Part shown: positions 9,174-17,491 of the stretch, piece by piece
Numbering within the stretch: position 1 is the stretch's first letter
How the letters are laid out: each line of letters opens with the position of its first letter
Source of the DNA: Arthrobacter sp. Bi26
GTDB taxonomy: Bacteria > Actinomycetota > Actinomycetes > Actinomycetales > Micrococcaceae
NCBI RefSeq assembly: GCF_918697925.1
Contig: NZ_CAKKMF010000057.1
Span: 1 to 34,755, forward strand
Length of the DNA: 34,755 nt
Direction of reading: 5' to 3'
Position numbers and translations under genes: made by a program
The notes under the pieces: generated by a model
The model's input: only the letters and a program-made list of their open reading frames with translations
What the model was told of the DNA's origin: nothing
Databases searched by the model: none

Positions 9174-10133
9174 CTACCCGAGCAGCGTATTGACCAGCCG
9201 CGCGGCCACCTTGGCGGTGCGGCCGTCGATATCAAACTCCGGGTTCAGCTCGGCGATATCCAGATGCAGGAGCTTCCCGCTCGCGGCCACCTGCCGGCAC
9301 ACGGCGCTGATCACCGGCAGCGGCACACCATAAGCGGCCGGAGCGCTCACCCCCGGGGCCACCGAGGCCGGCAGCACGTCCAGGTCGATCGTCAGGTACA
9401 ACGCGTCCACCTGCGCCAGGAACGCCGCCACAAACGTGGCCGCGGCCTCCGCCGAGCAGTCCTCATCCAGCAGGTAGTCCACGCCGAGCTCCTCTGCCGT
9501 CCGGAACAGCGCCCGGGTGTTGTTCGGCTCGGAAATCCCGACGACGGCGTAGCGCAGTTCGCGGCCGGCGGCGGCTTCCGCGCGGGCCATCTGCAGGAAC
9601 GGCGTGCCGGAGCTCGGCACGGACTCGTCGCGGAGGTCGAAGTGCGCGTCCAGGTTCAACACGCCGACGCTCAGGCCCTCGCGCACGGCCGCGGACCCGG
9701 CCACGCCGAGGTAGCTGGCAAAGGCAGTCTCGTGTCCGCCGCCCAACACCACGGGAAGCCGGCCGGCGTCGAGCAGCCTGGTGATGGCGAGCCCGGCACG
9801 TGCCTGCCCTGCCTCCAGCGCGTCCCCGGCCACGGTGACGTCACCGGCGTCGTGGACGACCCGCGACAGGTGGAACGCGAGCGGGCCGAGCGCGGCCCTG
9901 ATGGCGGCGGGGGCGGCCGCGGCGCCGGTCCTGCCCTTGTTGCGCCGCACCCCGGCGTCGCTGCCGAAGCCGAGGATGACGGCGGGGCGCGGACCGGGGG
10001 AAGCCACCGGAACCGTGCTTGCAGCGGAGGGGGTCACGGCCTGCCACCAGCGCCGGTGCTCGTCGCCGTCGCCGTCGAACCGGCCGGTCCAGGGCTGCGG
10101 CGGGACATCAACGGGGAGCGCGGGAGAAACCAT
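9174..10133 (-). CDS. hutG: Formimidoylglutamase (HutG, ureohydrolase family)
   Basis: Hydrolyses N-formimidoyl-L-glutamate to glutamate and formamide, the last step of the short histidine pathway; a dinuclear manganese enzyme of the arginase/agmatinase fold. All expected metal ligands are visible in the 319-aa product: His134 in GGGHE, Asp162-His164-Asp166 in LDAHFD, and Asp250-Asp252 in DLDV. The DIAELNP motif near the end also fits. Agmatinase is the main alternative; the hut context and the GGGHET/LDAHFDLR wording favour HutG. It lies 141 bp upstream of the glutamate dehydrogenase on the same strand, with no gene between, so co-transcription is possible. It is 6 kb from, and opposite to, hutUH. 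Confidence 0.9.
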   Translation of the reverse strand: MVSPALPVDVPPQPWTGRFDGDGDEHRRWWQAVTPSAASTVPVASPGPRPAVILGFGSDAGVRRNKGRTGAAAAPAAIRAALGPLAFHLSRVVHDAGDVTVAGDALEAGQARAGLAITRLLDAGRLPVVLGGGHETAFASYLGVAGSAAVREGLSVGVLNLDAHFDLRDESVPSSGTPFLQMARAEAAAGRELRYAVVGISEPNNTRALFRTAEELGVDYLLDEDCSAEAAATFVAAFLAQVDALYLTIDLDVLPASVAPGVSAPAAYGVPLPVISAVCRQVAASGKLLHLDIAELNPEFDIDGRTAKVAARLVNTLLG

Positions 10134-10217
10134 GCCCCTAGCTCACCGCATGCCGGGCCGCAAAACCAGCAGCGCCGCCGTCGGACTGTCCGGAATCCCG
10201 GAATCCCCGTTTAAACA

Positions 10218-10282
10218 CCGCCGAGACCGCAGTCCGTGGCAATGTTTTCGAAAAATACTGCCACGAAGTGCGGTCTCGGCGG
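10218..10282. repeat. 65-bp imperfect palindrome between purine permease and hutG
   Basis: Outer arms CCGCCGAGACCGCA (10218-10231) and TGCGGTCTCGGCGG (10269-10282) are perfectly complementary. After a three-position imperfect stretch the stem continues for seven pairs (CGTGGCA with TGCCACG). The 17-nt loop contains TTTTCGAAAA, itself a palindrome. It lies 22 bp beyond the stop of the minus-strand permease and 85 bp before hutG. On the minus strand no strong T-run follows, so it may be a weak terminator, a processing hairpin or a REP-like element. Confidence 0.7.
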
Positions 10283-10303
10283 GCGGGAACGGGGGAGCAG
10301 GCC

Positions 10304-11758
10304 CTAGTGCAACCCGAGGGCGGCCTCGATCGGGCCGATCGCGAAGAACAGCAGGAACGCGGCAGCCACGGCCCACATGAGCGGGTGCACCTCGCGGGCC
10401 CGGCCCTGGAACAGGCGGATCAGCACGAAGCTGATGAAGCCCGCGCCCAGGCCGTTGGCGATCGAGTAGGTGAACGGCATGAGGGTGAACGTCAGGAAGG
10501 CCGGGATCGCGATGCCCCAGTCCTGCCAGTCGATCTTGCCCACCTGCGAGACCATCATGAAGCCGACGATCACGAGGGCGGGGGCCACGGCCTCGAACGG
10601 CACGAGGTTGATCAGCGGGGTGAAGAACATGGCCACGAGGAACAGCAGGCCGGTGACGACGGATGCCAGGCCGGTGCGTGCGCCTTCGCCGATGCCGGCA
10701 CCGGATTCGACGTAGATCTGGTTCGAGGAGACCGAGGCGCCGCCGCCGATGATCGCGCCCAGGGCGTCCACCTGCAGCACGCGGTCGACGTTGGGGATGT
10801 TGCCGTCCTTGTCGATGGTGCCGGCCTCGGTGGCCAGGCCCACCATGGTGCCCATGGCGTCGAAGAAGATGCTGAGCAGGATCACGAACGCCAGAAGGGT
10901 CGCCGCGACGAAGCCGAGGTGCTCAAAGGCGCCAAACGGGTCGGCACTGCCGAGCAGGGACAGGTCCGGGGCCGCCCATTCGGAGAACTTCGGGGCCACG
11001 AGGGACCAGCCCTGCGGGTTGTGGTTCGTGCCGTCAAAGCTGGGCCCGATGTGCAGGATGGATTCCAGGATCACGGACAGGATGGTCGAGGCCACGATGC
11101 CGATCAGGATGGCGCCCTTGACCTTGCGGACCACGAGCGCGATGGTCAGGATCAGCCCGAACACGAACACGAAGGTGGGCCAGCCCAGGAGCTTGCCGTC
11201 GAAGCCCAGGCCGACCGGAACGGTGGTTCCGGCGACATCCGGGATGCGGCGCACGAAGCCGGCGTTGACGAGCCCGATCAGGGCGATGAACAGGCCGATG
11301 CCCACCACGATCGCGGTCTTCAGCCCCTCGGGAACGGCCTTGAACACAGCCGTCCGGAAGCCGGTGAGGACCAGGATCAGCATGGTGATGCCGGAGAGCA
11401 TCACCAGGCCCATCATGTCCGGCCAGGACAGCCCGGGGTTCGTGGCCACGGTGACGGCGACGAACGCGTTGACGCCGAGCCCGGTGGCCAGGGCGAAGGG
11501 ATGCTTGGCCCACGCGCCCATGAGGATGGTGAGGATGCCGGCCACGAAGGCGGTGACGGCGGCGACGGCGGGGAAACCGAGGGTCGCGCCCGTGGAGTCG
11601 GGCCCGGAGAGGATCAGCGGATTCAGCACCACGATGTAGCTCATGGCGAAGAACGTGGCGAACCCTCCGCGGATCTCGCGCGAGAAGTTCGACCCCCGCT
11701 CGGATATCTTGAAATACCGGTCGAGTGCGGAGCCCTGCTTGAGCATTAGGTCTTGCAT
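10304..11758 (-). CDS. NCS2/AzgA-family purine (adenine/guanine/hypoxanthine) permease
   Basis: A 484-aa integral membrane transporter, probably a proton-coupled nucleobase importer of the AzgA/PbuG type. The N-terminal wording EIRGGFATFFAMSYIVVLNP is the signature of this subfamily; QVDALGAIIGGGASVSSNQIYVESGAGIGEGARTGLAS-type residues around 270-310 form the conserved substrate region. About 12 or more hydrophobic segments are visible. Start: ATG 11758 has GGAGG (11763-11767) only 4 bp upstream; the in-frame ATG at 11746 would be 16 bp away and is less likely. It is divergent from the CopC-like gene across a 109-bp shared upstream region. The substrate among purines cannot be settled from sequence. 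Confidence 0.9.
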   Translation of the reverse strand: MQDLMLKQGSALDRYFKISERGSNFSREIRGGFATFFAMSYIVVLNPLILSGPDSTGATLGFPAVAAVTAFVAGILTILMGAWAKHPFALATGLGVNAFVAVTVATNPGLSWPDMMGLVMLSGITMLILVLTGFRTAVFKAVPEGLKTAIVVGIGLFIALIGLVNAGFVRRIPDVAGTTVPVGLGFDGKLLGWPTFVFVFGLILTIALVVRKVKGAILIGIVASTILSVILESILHIGPSFDGTNHNPQGWSLVAPKFSEWAAPDLSLLGSADPFGAFEHLGFVAATLLAFVILLSIFFDAMGTMVGLATEAGTIDKDGNIPNVDRVLQVDALGAIIGGGASVSSNQIYVESGAGIGEGARTGLASVVTGLLFLVAMFFTPLINLVPFEAVAPALVIVGFMMVSQVGKIDWQDWGIAIPAFLTFTLMPFTYSIANGLGAGFISFVLIRLFQGRAREVHPLMWAVAAAFLLFFAIGPIEAALGLH

Positions 11759-11867
11759 TAGTCCTCCGGGAGTGATGGGTGTTGCTTAAATCCTATTTGG
11801 AGCCCGACGGCCAACCCTGCGTTTTCGCCTAGTCTGTAAGGAAGCCAACACTAGGAGTAGCCTGCCC

Positions 11868-12461
11868 ATGCCCCGTATCCGCCAGCTTCGCAGTGCCCTG
11901 CTGGGTGCCGTCGTCCTCGTGGCCGTCCTGCTGGGAGCCATGAGCCCTGCGTCGGCGCACGACACCGCGGAGTCCACCAGCCCGGCTGCCGGAGCAACCG
12001 TCGCGGCACCGCCGGAGCAGGTCTCGGTCACTTTCAACCACAATCCGCTCGCCCTGGGGTCGCAGATCCTGGTCAACGACGCCACGGGCGCCAACTGGGC
12101 GGACGGCCCCGTGGAAATCGTGGACAGCGTCGCTGCGCAGAAGCTGAAGTCCGGCGCTCCTGCCGGGCAGTACACCGTGCACTGGCGGGTGGCCAGTTCC
12201 GACGGCCACCCGATCGAGGGCAGCTTCACCTTCACCGCGACGGCGGCTGCAGCGGGCCCGACGTCGGCTGCTGCGGTCCCCACGATGGGCACCGCCCAGC
12301 CGGGCACCACGCAGGCGCCCGCCCCTGCGCCGGCCGGGTCGGAGCAGTTTCCCTGGAGCGTCATGATCTTCGTCGCCGTGGGGGTCGGCATCCTGGTGGC
12401 CCTGGGCCTGATGGCCAAACGCCGCCTCACCCCGGACGAAGGCAGCGACGCCGACAGCTGA
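11868..12461 (+). CDS. CopC-domain copper-binding protein, membrane anchored
   Basis: A 197-aa exported protein. Residues 1-30 are a signal peptide ending SPASA, leaving His31 as the mature N-terminus, the classic Cu(II) ligand of CopC. The CopC domain runs to about residue 125 and includes HWRVASSDGHPIEGSF, with Asp112 and His114 as likely second-site ligands. A Pro/Ala/Thr-rich linker (about 130-160) leads to a C-terminal transmembrane helix (FPWSVMIFVAVGVGILVALGLMA) and a charged tail, as in Gram-positive YcnJ/CopC-like surface proteins. AGGAG at 11853-11857 is 10 bp before ATG. No CopD or copper ATPase gene lies next to it. A possible -10 (TAGTCT) lies at 11830-11835. Confidence 0.88.
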   Translation: MPRIRQLRSALLGAVVLVAVLLGAMSPASAHDTAESTSPAAGATVAAPPEQVSVTFNHNPLALGSQILVNDATGANWADGPVEIVDSVAAQKLKSGAPAGQYTVHWRVASSDGHPIEGSFTFTATAAAAGPTSAAAVPTMGTAQPGTTQAPAPAPAGSEQFPWSVMIFVAVGVGILVALGLMAKRRLTPDEGSDADS

Positions 12462-12520
12462 CCCAACACCGGAAACCACAGCAACGCCCGGGAACCGCGT
12501 GACCCCGGGGATCCCGGGTA

Positions 12521-13158
12521 TCAGGCGGGGGCGGCCAGGGCAAAGCCGCCTGGCAGCAGCGTGGGGACGCCATTGGGGTAGACCTTGGCGGAAATCGTCT
12601 GTCCCACGACTTTGGCCTGGCGAAGGACTTCCTTGGGCGTCGGCGTAATGAGCTCGCCTACCCCCACGAGGTACATCCCGAGGGCATGCATCGCCGCCAT
12701 GAGGTTCTGCCCGGCTGCCATGCCAAGCTCCGAGAGCATGCGGCGCAGCTGGCTGTGGGCGCAGCGGGTCAGGACAAGATGGTCGGCCAGCAGGACGCCG
12801 CCCGGGGTCTGGACGGCCCACTTCTCGGTGGGTGCCCCGTCCGTGCCGGCCTCAAGGAGGTCCAGCTGCAGGGCCCGGATGTTGTTCCGCACGTCGAGTT
12901 TGTGGCTTGCGGCGTAATTGCGCAGGTGCCGCAGGATTTCGTTGCGCTCCCTCAGGCTGGCGGCGTCCGCCGCGTCGCAGCGCTGGAGCGAGGACGTGTT
13001 GGCCGGATGGCCGGCACCCAGGAGGTCGAGCCCGTCCACAATGATGGACGCAACACCGCGGCGTTGGAGCTCGCTGGCCACAGCCAGGCCGGAAGCCCCG
13101 TCCCGATCACTACGGCGGTGGTCCGCTCGATCCCGCCGTACAAAGGCATGCTCGACAC
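12521..13158 (-). pseudogene. FAD/NAD-binding flavoprotein-like gene broken by a one-base frameshift
   Basis: Two frames together make one protein. The upstream part reads VSSMPLYGGIERTTAVVIGTG, then the frame breaks; one frame over, the continuation reads SGLAVASELQRRGVASIIVDG and runs on to the stop at 12521. Joined, this is a Rossmann dinucleotide fold (VIGTGxSGLAVASELQRRG). One extra G in the run at 13096-13099 (CCCC on the plus strand) would restore it as GTGASGL. The start is GTG 13158, with AGGAGG 9 bp upstream; the ATG at 13149 is 18 bp from that site. The restored protein is about 212 aa, short for a monooxygenase, so it may be a truncated family member. It is either a recent pseudogene or a sequencing error. 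Confidence 0.75.
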
Positions 13159-13621
13159 TGCAGGGTTCCTCCTTGAAATGGTGCCAGTCGCGGGGAAGAC
13201 CCCGGACGCCAACCTAGGCCTGGTTGCGCAGCCCCAGCGGCTGCGTTCTGAAATACCAGTCTCGGTTCAGCAATGCCTCGAAGGATACCGAAGATTCCCG
13301 CCCGTGGATAGGGGAGGTAGGACATTGGCTGTGGTCCCGGATTTCGGGGGTTTCCGTGCCCGGGAACCTGTGGAAACCGTCCCGAAAGCCCGGGAACCCG
13401 CGCAACGAAACGGCGTGTTAACTCTGCGTAAATCCTTCGGACGCGGGCCGCCAGGGACGCCCTGCCGCCGTCTTGAATGTTCGCAATTAACCGAGAATAG
13501 TGAGGAAAATCAGGGGTTCCTGCACGCAGATTCCGGGTCGCCTCGCCGGTGGACGCCGGGCGGCGGTACTTCTGGCAGAATAGCCGCAACATCAGGCAAG
13601 AATCGCGAGGAGGCGGACCCC
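13159..13621. promoter_or_regulatory. 463-bp upstream region of the Usp gene with candidate promoter
   Basis: No gene is seen here. It is shared upstream sequence of the minus-strand flavoprotein remnant and the plus-strand stress protein. TTGAAT (13473-13478), a 17-bp spacer and AATAGT (13496-13501) form a plausible plus-strand promoter 120 bp before the Usp start. GGTTTCC (13349-13355) and GGAAACC (13372-13378) form an inverted repeat with a 16-bp spacer, overlapping a direct repeat of GCCCGGGAACC. These could be regulator sites; no regulator can be named. Confidence 0.4.
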
Positions 13622-14659
13622 ATGGGCCGTGAACAGGTGCACCCGGACCCGGCGTGGGAGGCCGGCGGCGAACCGGCGCCTCCCCGGGGAATCGTTGTTG
13701 GTGTGGATGGCTCGGACCACAGCCACTGCGCCCTGGTGTGGGCAGCCCGCGAGGCTGAGCGCCGCCGCCGCCCGCTGCACATCGTGACCGCCTATTCGGT
13801 GCCGATCTTCGCCGCTTCCGGGCTCGACGGCGGCTACGCCACGGTGGACGACTCAGTGATCCGTGAGGGCGCCGAAGCCATTCTCAAGCACGCCCTCGAC
13901 AAGGTCGCGGTTTACAACATCGACGTCGACGCGTCCGTCGAGAACGGGGACGCGTCCGGCGTGCTGCTGGAAATCAGCGAAACCGCGGAGCTTCTGGTCT
14001 TCGGAACCCGCGGCCGCGGCGGCTTTGTGGGCCGGCTGCTCGGCTCCGTCAGCAGCGCTCTGCCCGCCCACGCGAAGTGCCCCACGGTGACTGTGCCGCT
14101 GATCTGCGCGGACCGGCTGGGCGAAACCACTGACGACAAGCATGTCCTGGCCGAACGGGCGAAGCTGGGCCACCAGCCGGTCGAGAACGTTGTGGTGGTC
14201 GGAGTCGACGGCTCGGAGCAGGCCCGAATCGCGGTACTGGAGGCTGCAGCCCAGGCCGAACGGCTCTCCGCCCGGCTGCGCGTGGTGTGCGCCGTGCCGC
14301 AGTACACCGGCTCGCTGGCCTGGGTGCCCACCCCGATGGACCGGGACGCCCTGTTCGCCGACATCAAGGTCCAGCTCGACGCCGGCGTTGCCTGGCTGCG
14401 GAGCCACTTCCCCGCCCTCCAGGTGGAGACACAGCTGGTGGACGGCTCTCCCGTCGACATCCTCGTCGACGCCAGCCGGCACGTGGAACTTGTGGTGGTC
14501 GGCACCCGCGGGCGCGGCGGCTTCGCCGGAATGCTGCTGGGCTCCACATCCGACGGCGTCCTCCACCACGCCAAAGGGCCGATCATGGTGGTGCCGGACC
14601 GTGACGACCCGCGGCTGGCGGACAGGGCCAGCTTCGGCCCGATGCTCGGCGACTCCTAA
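13622..14659 (+). CDS. Tandem-domain universal stress protein (UspA family)
   Basis: A 345-aa cytoplasmic protein with two Usp domains. Domain 1 begins with GIVVGVDGSD near residue 22 and carries the ATP-binding loop GTRGRGGFVGRLLGSVS near 127-145. Domain 2 begins VVVVGVDGSE near 190, with GTRGRGGFAGMLLGSTS near 292-310. Both loops keep the G-x2-G-x9-G-S/T pattern, so both halves probably bind ATP. The frame is open far upstream, but ATG 13622 has GAGGAGG at 13607-13613, 8 bp before, and the protein begins at that point. It lies 43 bp before the PEP-synthase-like gene, probably in one operon. Tandem Usp proteins are common in actinobacteria and are typically induced by hypoxia or stationary phase; regulation here is not shown. 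Confidence 0.93.
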   Translation: MGREQVHPDPAWEAGGEPAPPRGIVVGVDGSDHSHCALVWAAREAERRRRPLHIVTAYSVPIFAASGLDGGYATVDDSVIREGAEAILKHALDKVAVYNIDVDASVENGDASGVLLEISETAELLVFGTRGRGGFVGRLLGSVSSALPAHAKCPTVTVPLICADRLGETTDDKHVLAERAKLGHQPVENVVVVGVDGSEQARIAVLEAAAQAERLSARLRVVCAVPQYTGSLAWVPTPMDRDALFADIKVQLDAGVAWLRSHFPALQVETQLVDGSPVDILVDASRHVELVVVGTRGRGGFAGMLLGSTSDGVLHHAKGPIMVVPDRDDPRLADRASFGPMLGDS

Positions 14660-14702
14660 AGTCACGAGGCCACAGGTCCGGCGTCGGAAGGACGGTTTGC
14701 GG

Positions 14703-17411
14703 ATGGAGCACCCCGGGGAGCCGGACCCTGCCCAGGACGGGCCGGTCCTGGCCTTGGAACGCCTTGGCCAGGACATGCTGGCCAAGGTCGGCGGCAAGGC
14801 GGCCAACCTGGGCGAGCTGGCACGGGCCGGCCTTCCGGTTCCCCCCGGCTTCTGCCTGACCACCCGGGCCTACCTGGACGCCACGGCATCTCCGGCGCTG
14901 GCGGACGTGCACCGGGCCCTCGCCGCGACCACCCCCGATGACCTGGCAGGGCTGGCTGCGCTTGCCGCGAAGGCCCGCGCGCTGGTGCTCGACGCCGACG
15001 TCCCCGCCGGCATCGACGCCGCCGTGCGCGCCGCCTATGCGGCGCTGGGCGCGGACACCGCGGTCGCGGTGCGGTCCTCCGCGACCGCCGAAGACCTGCC
15101 GTTCGCCAGTTTCGCCGGCCAGCAGGACACATTCCTGAACGTGGTCGGCGCGGACGCCCTGCTGGCTGCCGTCCGCCGGTGCTGGGCCTCCCTGTGGACA
15201 GACCGCGCGGTGACGTACCGGGCGGTGCAGGGGATCGAGCCCTCCGCCGTGTCCCTCGCAGTGGTCGTCCAGCGCATGGTGGACGCAGCCGTGGCCGGAG
15301 TGCTGTTCACCGCCAACCCCGTGACCGGCCGGCGGCACGAGGCCGTCATCGACGCCAGTCCCGGGCTGGGCGAGGCCGTGGTGTCGGGGGCCGTCAACCC
15401 GGACCACTTCGTGATCGACGGCGCCACGGGACGGATCCTCGAGCGGCGCATTGGGGACAAGGGCATGCTCATCCGTCCCCTGCCCGGCGGCGGCACAGAG
15501 CGTGTGCCCCAACCTGGCGCAGGGGCGGCGCCCAGCCTGGACGATGCCCAACTTGCCGCGCTGGAACTCCTGGGCCGCCGCGCGGAGGTGCACTTCGGCT
15601 CGCCGCAGGACCTTGAATGGGCCATCGGCCAGGACGGCACCGTGTGGCTGACGCAGTCCAGGCCCATCACCACGCTGTATCCGATGCCGGACAGAACGCC
15701 GTCCGGACCGGCGCCGCGCGTCTATCTCTGCTTCAGCCTGGCCCAGGGGCTGACCCGGCCCCTGACGCCGATGGGCCTCGCCGGCATCCGGCTGATTGCG
15801 TCCTCAGTCGCGGGGGCAGCGCATTTTCCCGTGCCGGTGCCCCGTGACGGGCCCGCACCGTACGCGGAGGCCGGGCAGCGCATTTTCTTCGATCTCACGC
15901 CCGTTCTCCGGAGCAAACCCGGGCGCGCCATCGTCCCCCGGGTATTCGACATCATGGAGGCGCGATCGGCGGCCGTGCTGCGCAACCTTTTCGCCGATCC
16001 CAGATTCTCCGTCACCATAAGATCGCCCTGGCCGCTCCTGCGCCACATCATTCCGGTGGCGGCGCGGGCGAGAGTCCCGGAAACCCTGATCCGCGGCCTT
16101 ATCCGGCCCGAGGAGGCGCTGCGCCGGTCCGACCGGGTGGGCGAACAGCTCAGGGCCGCACTCACGGTGCCCGCCGGCGCCACCGCCACACAGCGCCTGG
16201 ACCACGTCGAGCGGATCCTTGGCCGGCACGTCTTTCCCGTGGTTCCGGCCATCCTGCCGCTGCCCGCTTTGGGGTTCGCCTTGCTCGCCGCGGCCGGAAA
16301 ACTCGCGGGGAGCCCCGGGAACGGGGCGCTGCAGGAAGTCCTGCGGGGCCTGCCCAACAACGTGACAACAGAAATGGATCTGGACCTCTGGTCGCTGGCT
16401 ACAGCCATCCGCAACGACCCGGCGTCGGCTGCGGTGTTCGGAGAACCGTTGCCCGAGTTAGCCCGGCGTTACCGGGCCGCGGATCTTCCCGGCGTCCTGC
16501 AGTCCGGGCTGTCGGACTTCTTGAGCCGGTACGGCCACCGCGCCGTGGCGGAGATCGACGTCGGAATGCCCCGCTGGTCTGACGACCCGACCCACATCAT
16601 CGGGGTCCTGGCCAACTATCTGCGTGTGGATGATCCCGCGCTCGCCCCGGACCGGCAGTTCGGCAAGGCGGCGCGTGAGGCTGAGGCGCAGGTCGGCCGG
16701 CTTGTGGCTGCAGCGCGGCAGCGCAGCCGCCTGCGGGGTGCACTGGTGCGGGCAGCGCTGCGGCGGACCCGAATGTTCGCGGGCCTGCGTGAACTGCCCA
16801 AGTACCATCTCGTGGAAGCGCTCGGCGCCGTCCGCCAGCAGCTTGCGGCTGTGGGGGCCGAACTCGCCGCGGCCGGGACCATCGATGCGGCGGACGATAT
16901 CTTCTTCGTTGACCTGGCCGAGGCGCACCGGGGGCTGGGCGGCGCGGCGCTGCAGGGTGTCGTGGCGCAGCGCCGGGCGGCGTACGCGGCTGAACTGGGC
17001 CGCCGGCGCATTCCCCGCGTGCTGCTCTCGGACGGCACCGAGCCCGAGGCAGTGCAGGCCAACGCTGTTCAGGTCGGCGCTGACGGCAGGGCCGGACAGC
17101 TCTCCGGGACGCCGGCCTCGGCCGGCACCGTCATGGCCCGGGCTCGCGTGATCCTGGACCCCCAGGGCGCGCACCTGGAACCCGGCGAGATCCTCGTGGC
17201 GCCGTCCACGGATCCCGGCTGGACGCCGTTGTTCCTGACGGCCGGCGGCCTCGTGATGGAAATGGGCGGGCCCAACTCCCACGGCGCCGTCGTGGCACGG
17301 GAATACGGGATCCCCGCGGTGGTGGGGGTCCCCGACGCGACGGCGAGGATCGCCACGGGCGACAACCTTACGGTCGACGGCGCCGCCGGCACCGTGACGC
17401 CCTCCAAGTAG
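14703..17411 (+). CDS. PEP synthase/rifampin phosphotransferase-like three-domain enzyme
   Basis: A 902-aa member of the PEP-utilising enzyme superfamily. The N-terminal ATP-grasp (PPDK_N) domain covers about residues 1-325: GGKAANLGELARAGLPVPPGF near 30-50, RSSATAEDLPFASFAGQQ near 123, VLFTANPVTG near 200 and LTQSRPIT near 315. A variable middle domain covers about 340-780. The swivelling phosphohistidine domain is at the C-terminus, with His860 in GGPNSHGAVVAREYG, and the protein ends about 40 residues later. True PEP synthase has a C-terminal PEP/pyruvate TIM-barrel after the His domain; this protein lacks it and has the rifampin phosphotransferase order instead. Whether it phosphorylates an antibiotic or another small molecule is unknown. 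GGAAGGA at 14686-14692 supports ATG 14703. Confidence 0.85.
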   Translation: MEHPGEPDPAQDGPVLALERLGQDMLAKVGGKAANLGELARAGLPVPPGFCLTTRAYLDATASPALADVHRALAATTPDDLAGLAALAAKARALVLDADVPAGIDAAVRAAYAALGADTAVAVRSSATAEDLPFASFAGQQDTFLNVVGADALLAAVRRCWASLWTDRAVTYRAVQGIEPSAVSLAVVVQRMVDAAVAGVLFTANPVTGRRHEAVIDASPGLGEAVVSGAVNPDHFVIDGATGRILERRIGDKGMLIRPLPGGGTERVPQPGAGAAPSLDDAQLAALELLGRRAEVHFGSPQDLEWAIGQDGTVWLTQSRPITTLYPMPDRTPSGPAPRVYLCFSLAQGLTRPLTPMGLAGIRLIASSVAGAAHFPVPVPRDGPAPYAEAGQRIFFDLTPVLRSKPGRAIVPRVFDIMEARSAAVLRNLFADPRFSVTIRSPWPLLRHIIPVAARARVPETLIRGLIRPEEALRRSDRVGEQLRAALTVPAGATATQRLDHVERILGRHVFPVVPAILPLPALGFALLAAAGKLAGSPGNGALQEVLRGLPNNVTTEMDLDLWSLATAIRNDPASAAVFGEPLPELARRYRAADLPGVLQSGLSDFLSRYGHRAVAEIDVGMPRWSDDPTHIIGVLANYLRVDDPALAPDRQFGKAAREAEAQVGRLVAAARQRSRLRGALVRAALRRTRMFAGLRELPKYHLVEALGAVRQQLAAVGAELAAAGTIDAADDIFFVDLAEAHRGLGGAALQGVVAQRRAAYAAELGRRRIPRVLLSDGTEPEAVQANAVQVGADGRAGQLSGTPASAGTVMARARVILDPQGAHLEPGEILVAPSTDPGWTPLFLTAGGLVMEMGGPNSHGAVVAREYGIPAVVGVPDATARIATGDNLTVDGAAGTVTPSK

Positions 17412-17445
17412 CGCCGGCCTAATAGCGCCGGGCCGCAACGGCGGC

Positions 17446-17471
17446 GGGGCCCGCACGTCTGCGCGGGCCCC
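17446..17471 (+). terminator. GC hairpin after the PEP-synthase-like gene
   Basis: GGGGCCCGC (17446-17454) and GCGGGCCCC (17463-17471) form a perfect 9-bp stem with an 8-nt loop. It lies between the stop at 17411 and the next promoter. There is no T-run, so it is only a possible terminator or insulator. Confidence 0.45.
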
Positions 17472-17479
17472 CGGCTCGC

Positions 17480-17491
17480 TACAGTGGGGCC
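17480..17491 (+). promoter_or_regulatory. -10 element of a leaderless gene
   Basis: TACAGT (17480-17485) matches the actinobacterial TANNNT -10 form and is followed by exactly 6 bases and ATG 17492. No Shine-Dalgarno sequence lies between, so transcription and translation probably start at the same A. Confidence 0.55.

Noticed and set aside
8439..10214. A 591-codon plus-strand frame spanning the start of GDH and all of hutG
   Set aside because: It runs through two well-supported minus-strand genes and their promoter region; no domain.
10268..11749. A 493-codon plus-strand frame opposite the purine permease
   Set aside because: Extremely charged and repetitive (HEADDHEGGGH-like) shadow of membrane-protein codons; no start signal.
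12462..12520. CCCGGG-containing palindromes between the CopC and flavoprotein genes as a terminator
   Set aside because: Arms are short and overlapping and no T-run follows; too weak to call.
12686..13621. N-terminal extension of the Usp frame upstream of 13622
   Set aside because: The extension has no Usp-like sequence, crosses the opposite flavoprotein remnant, and the strong ribosome site lies at 13607-13613.
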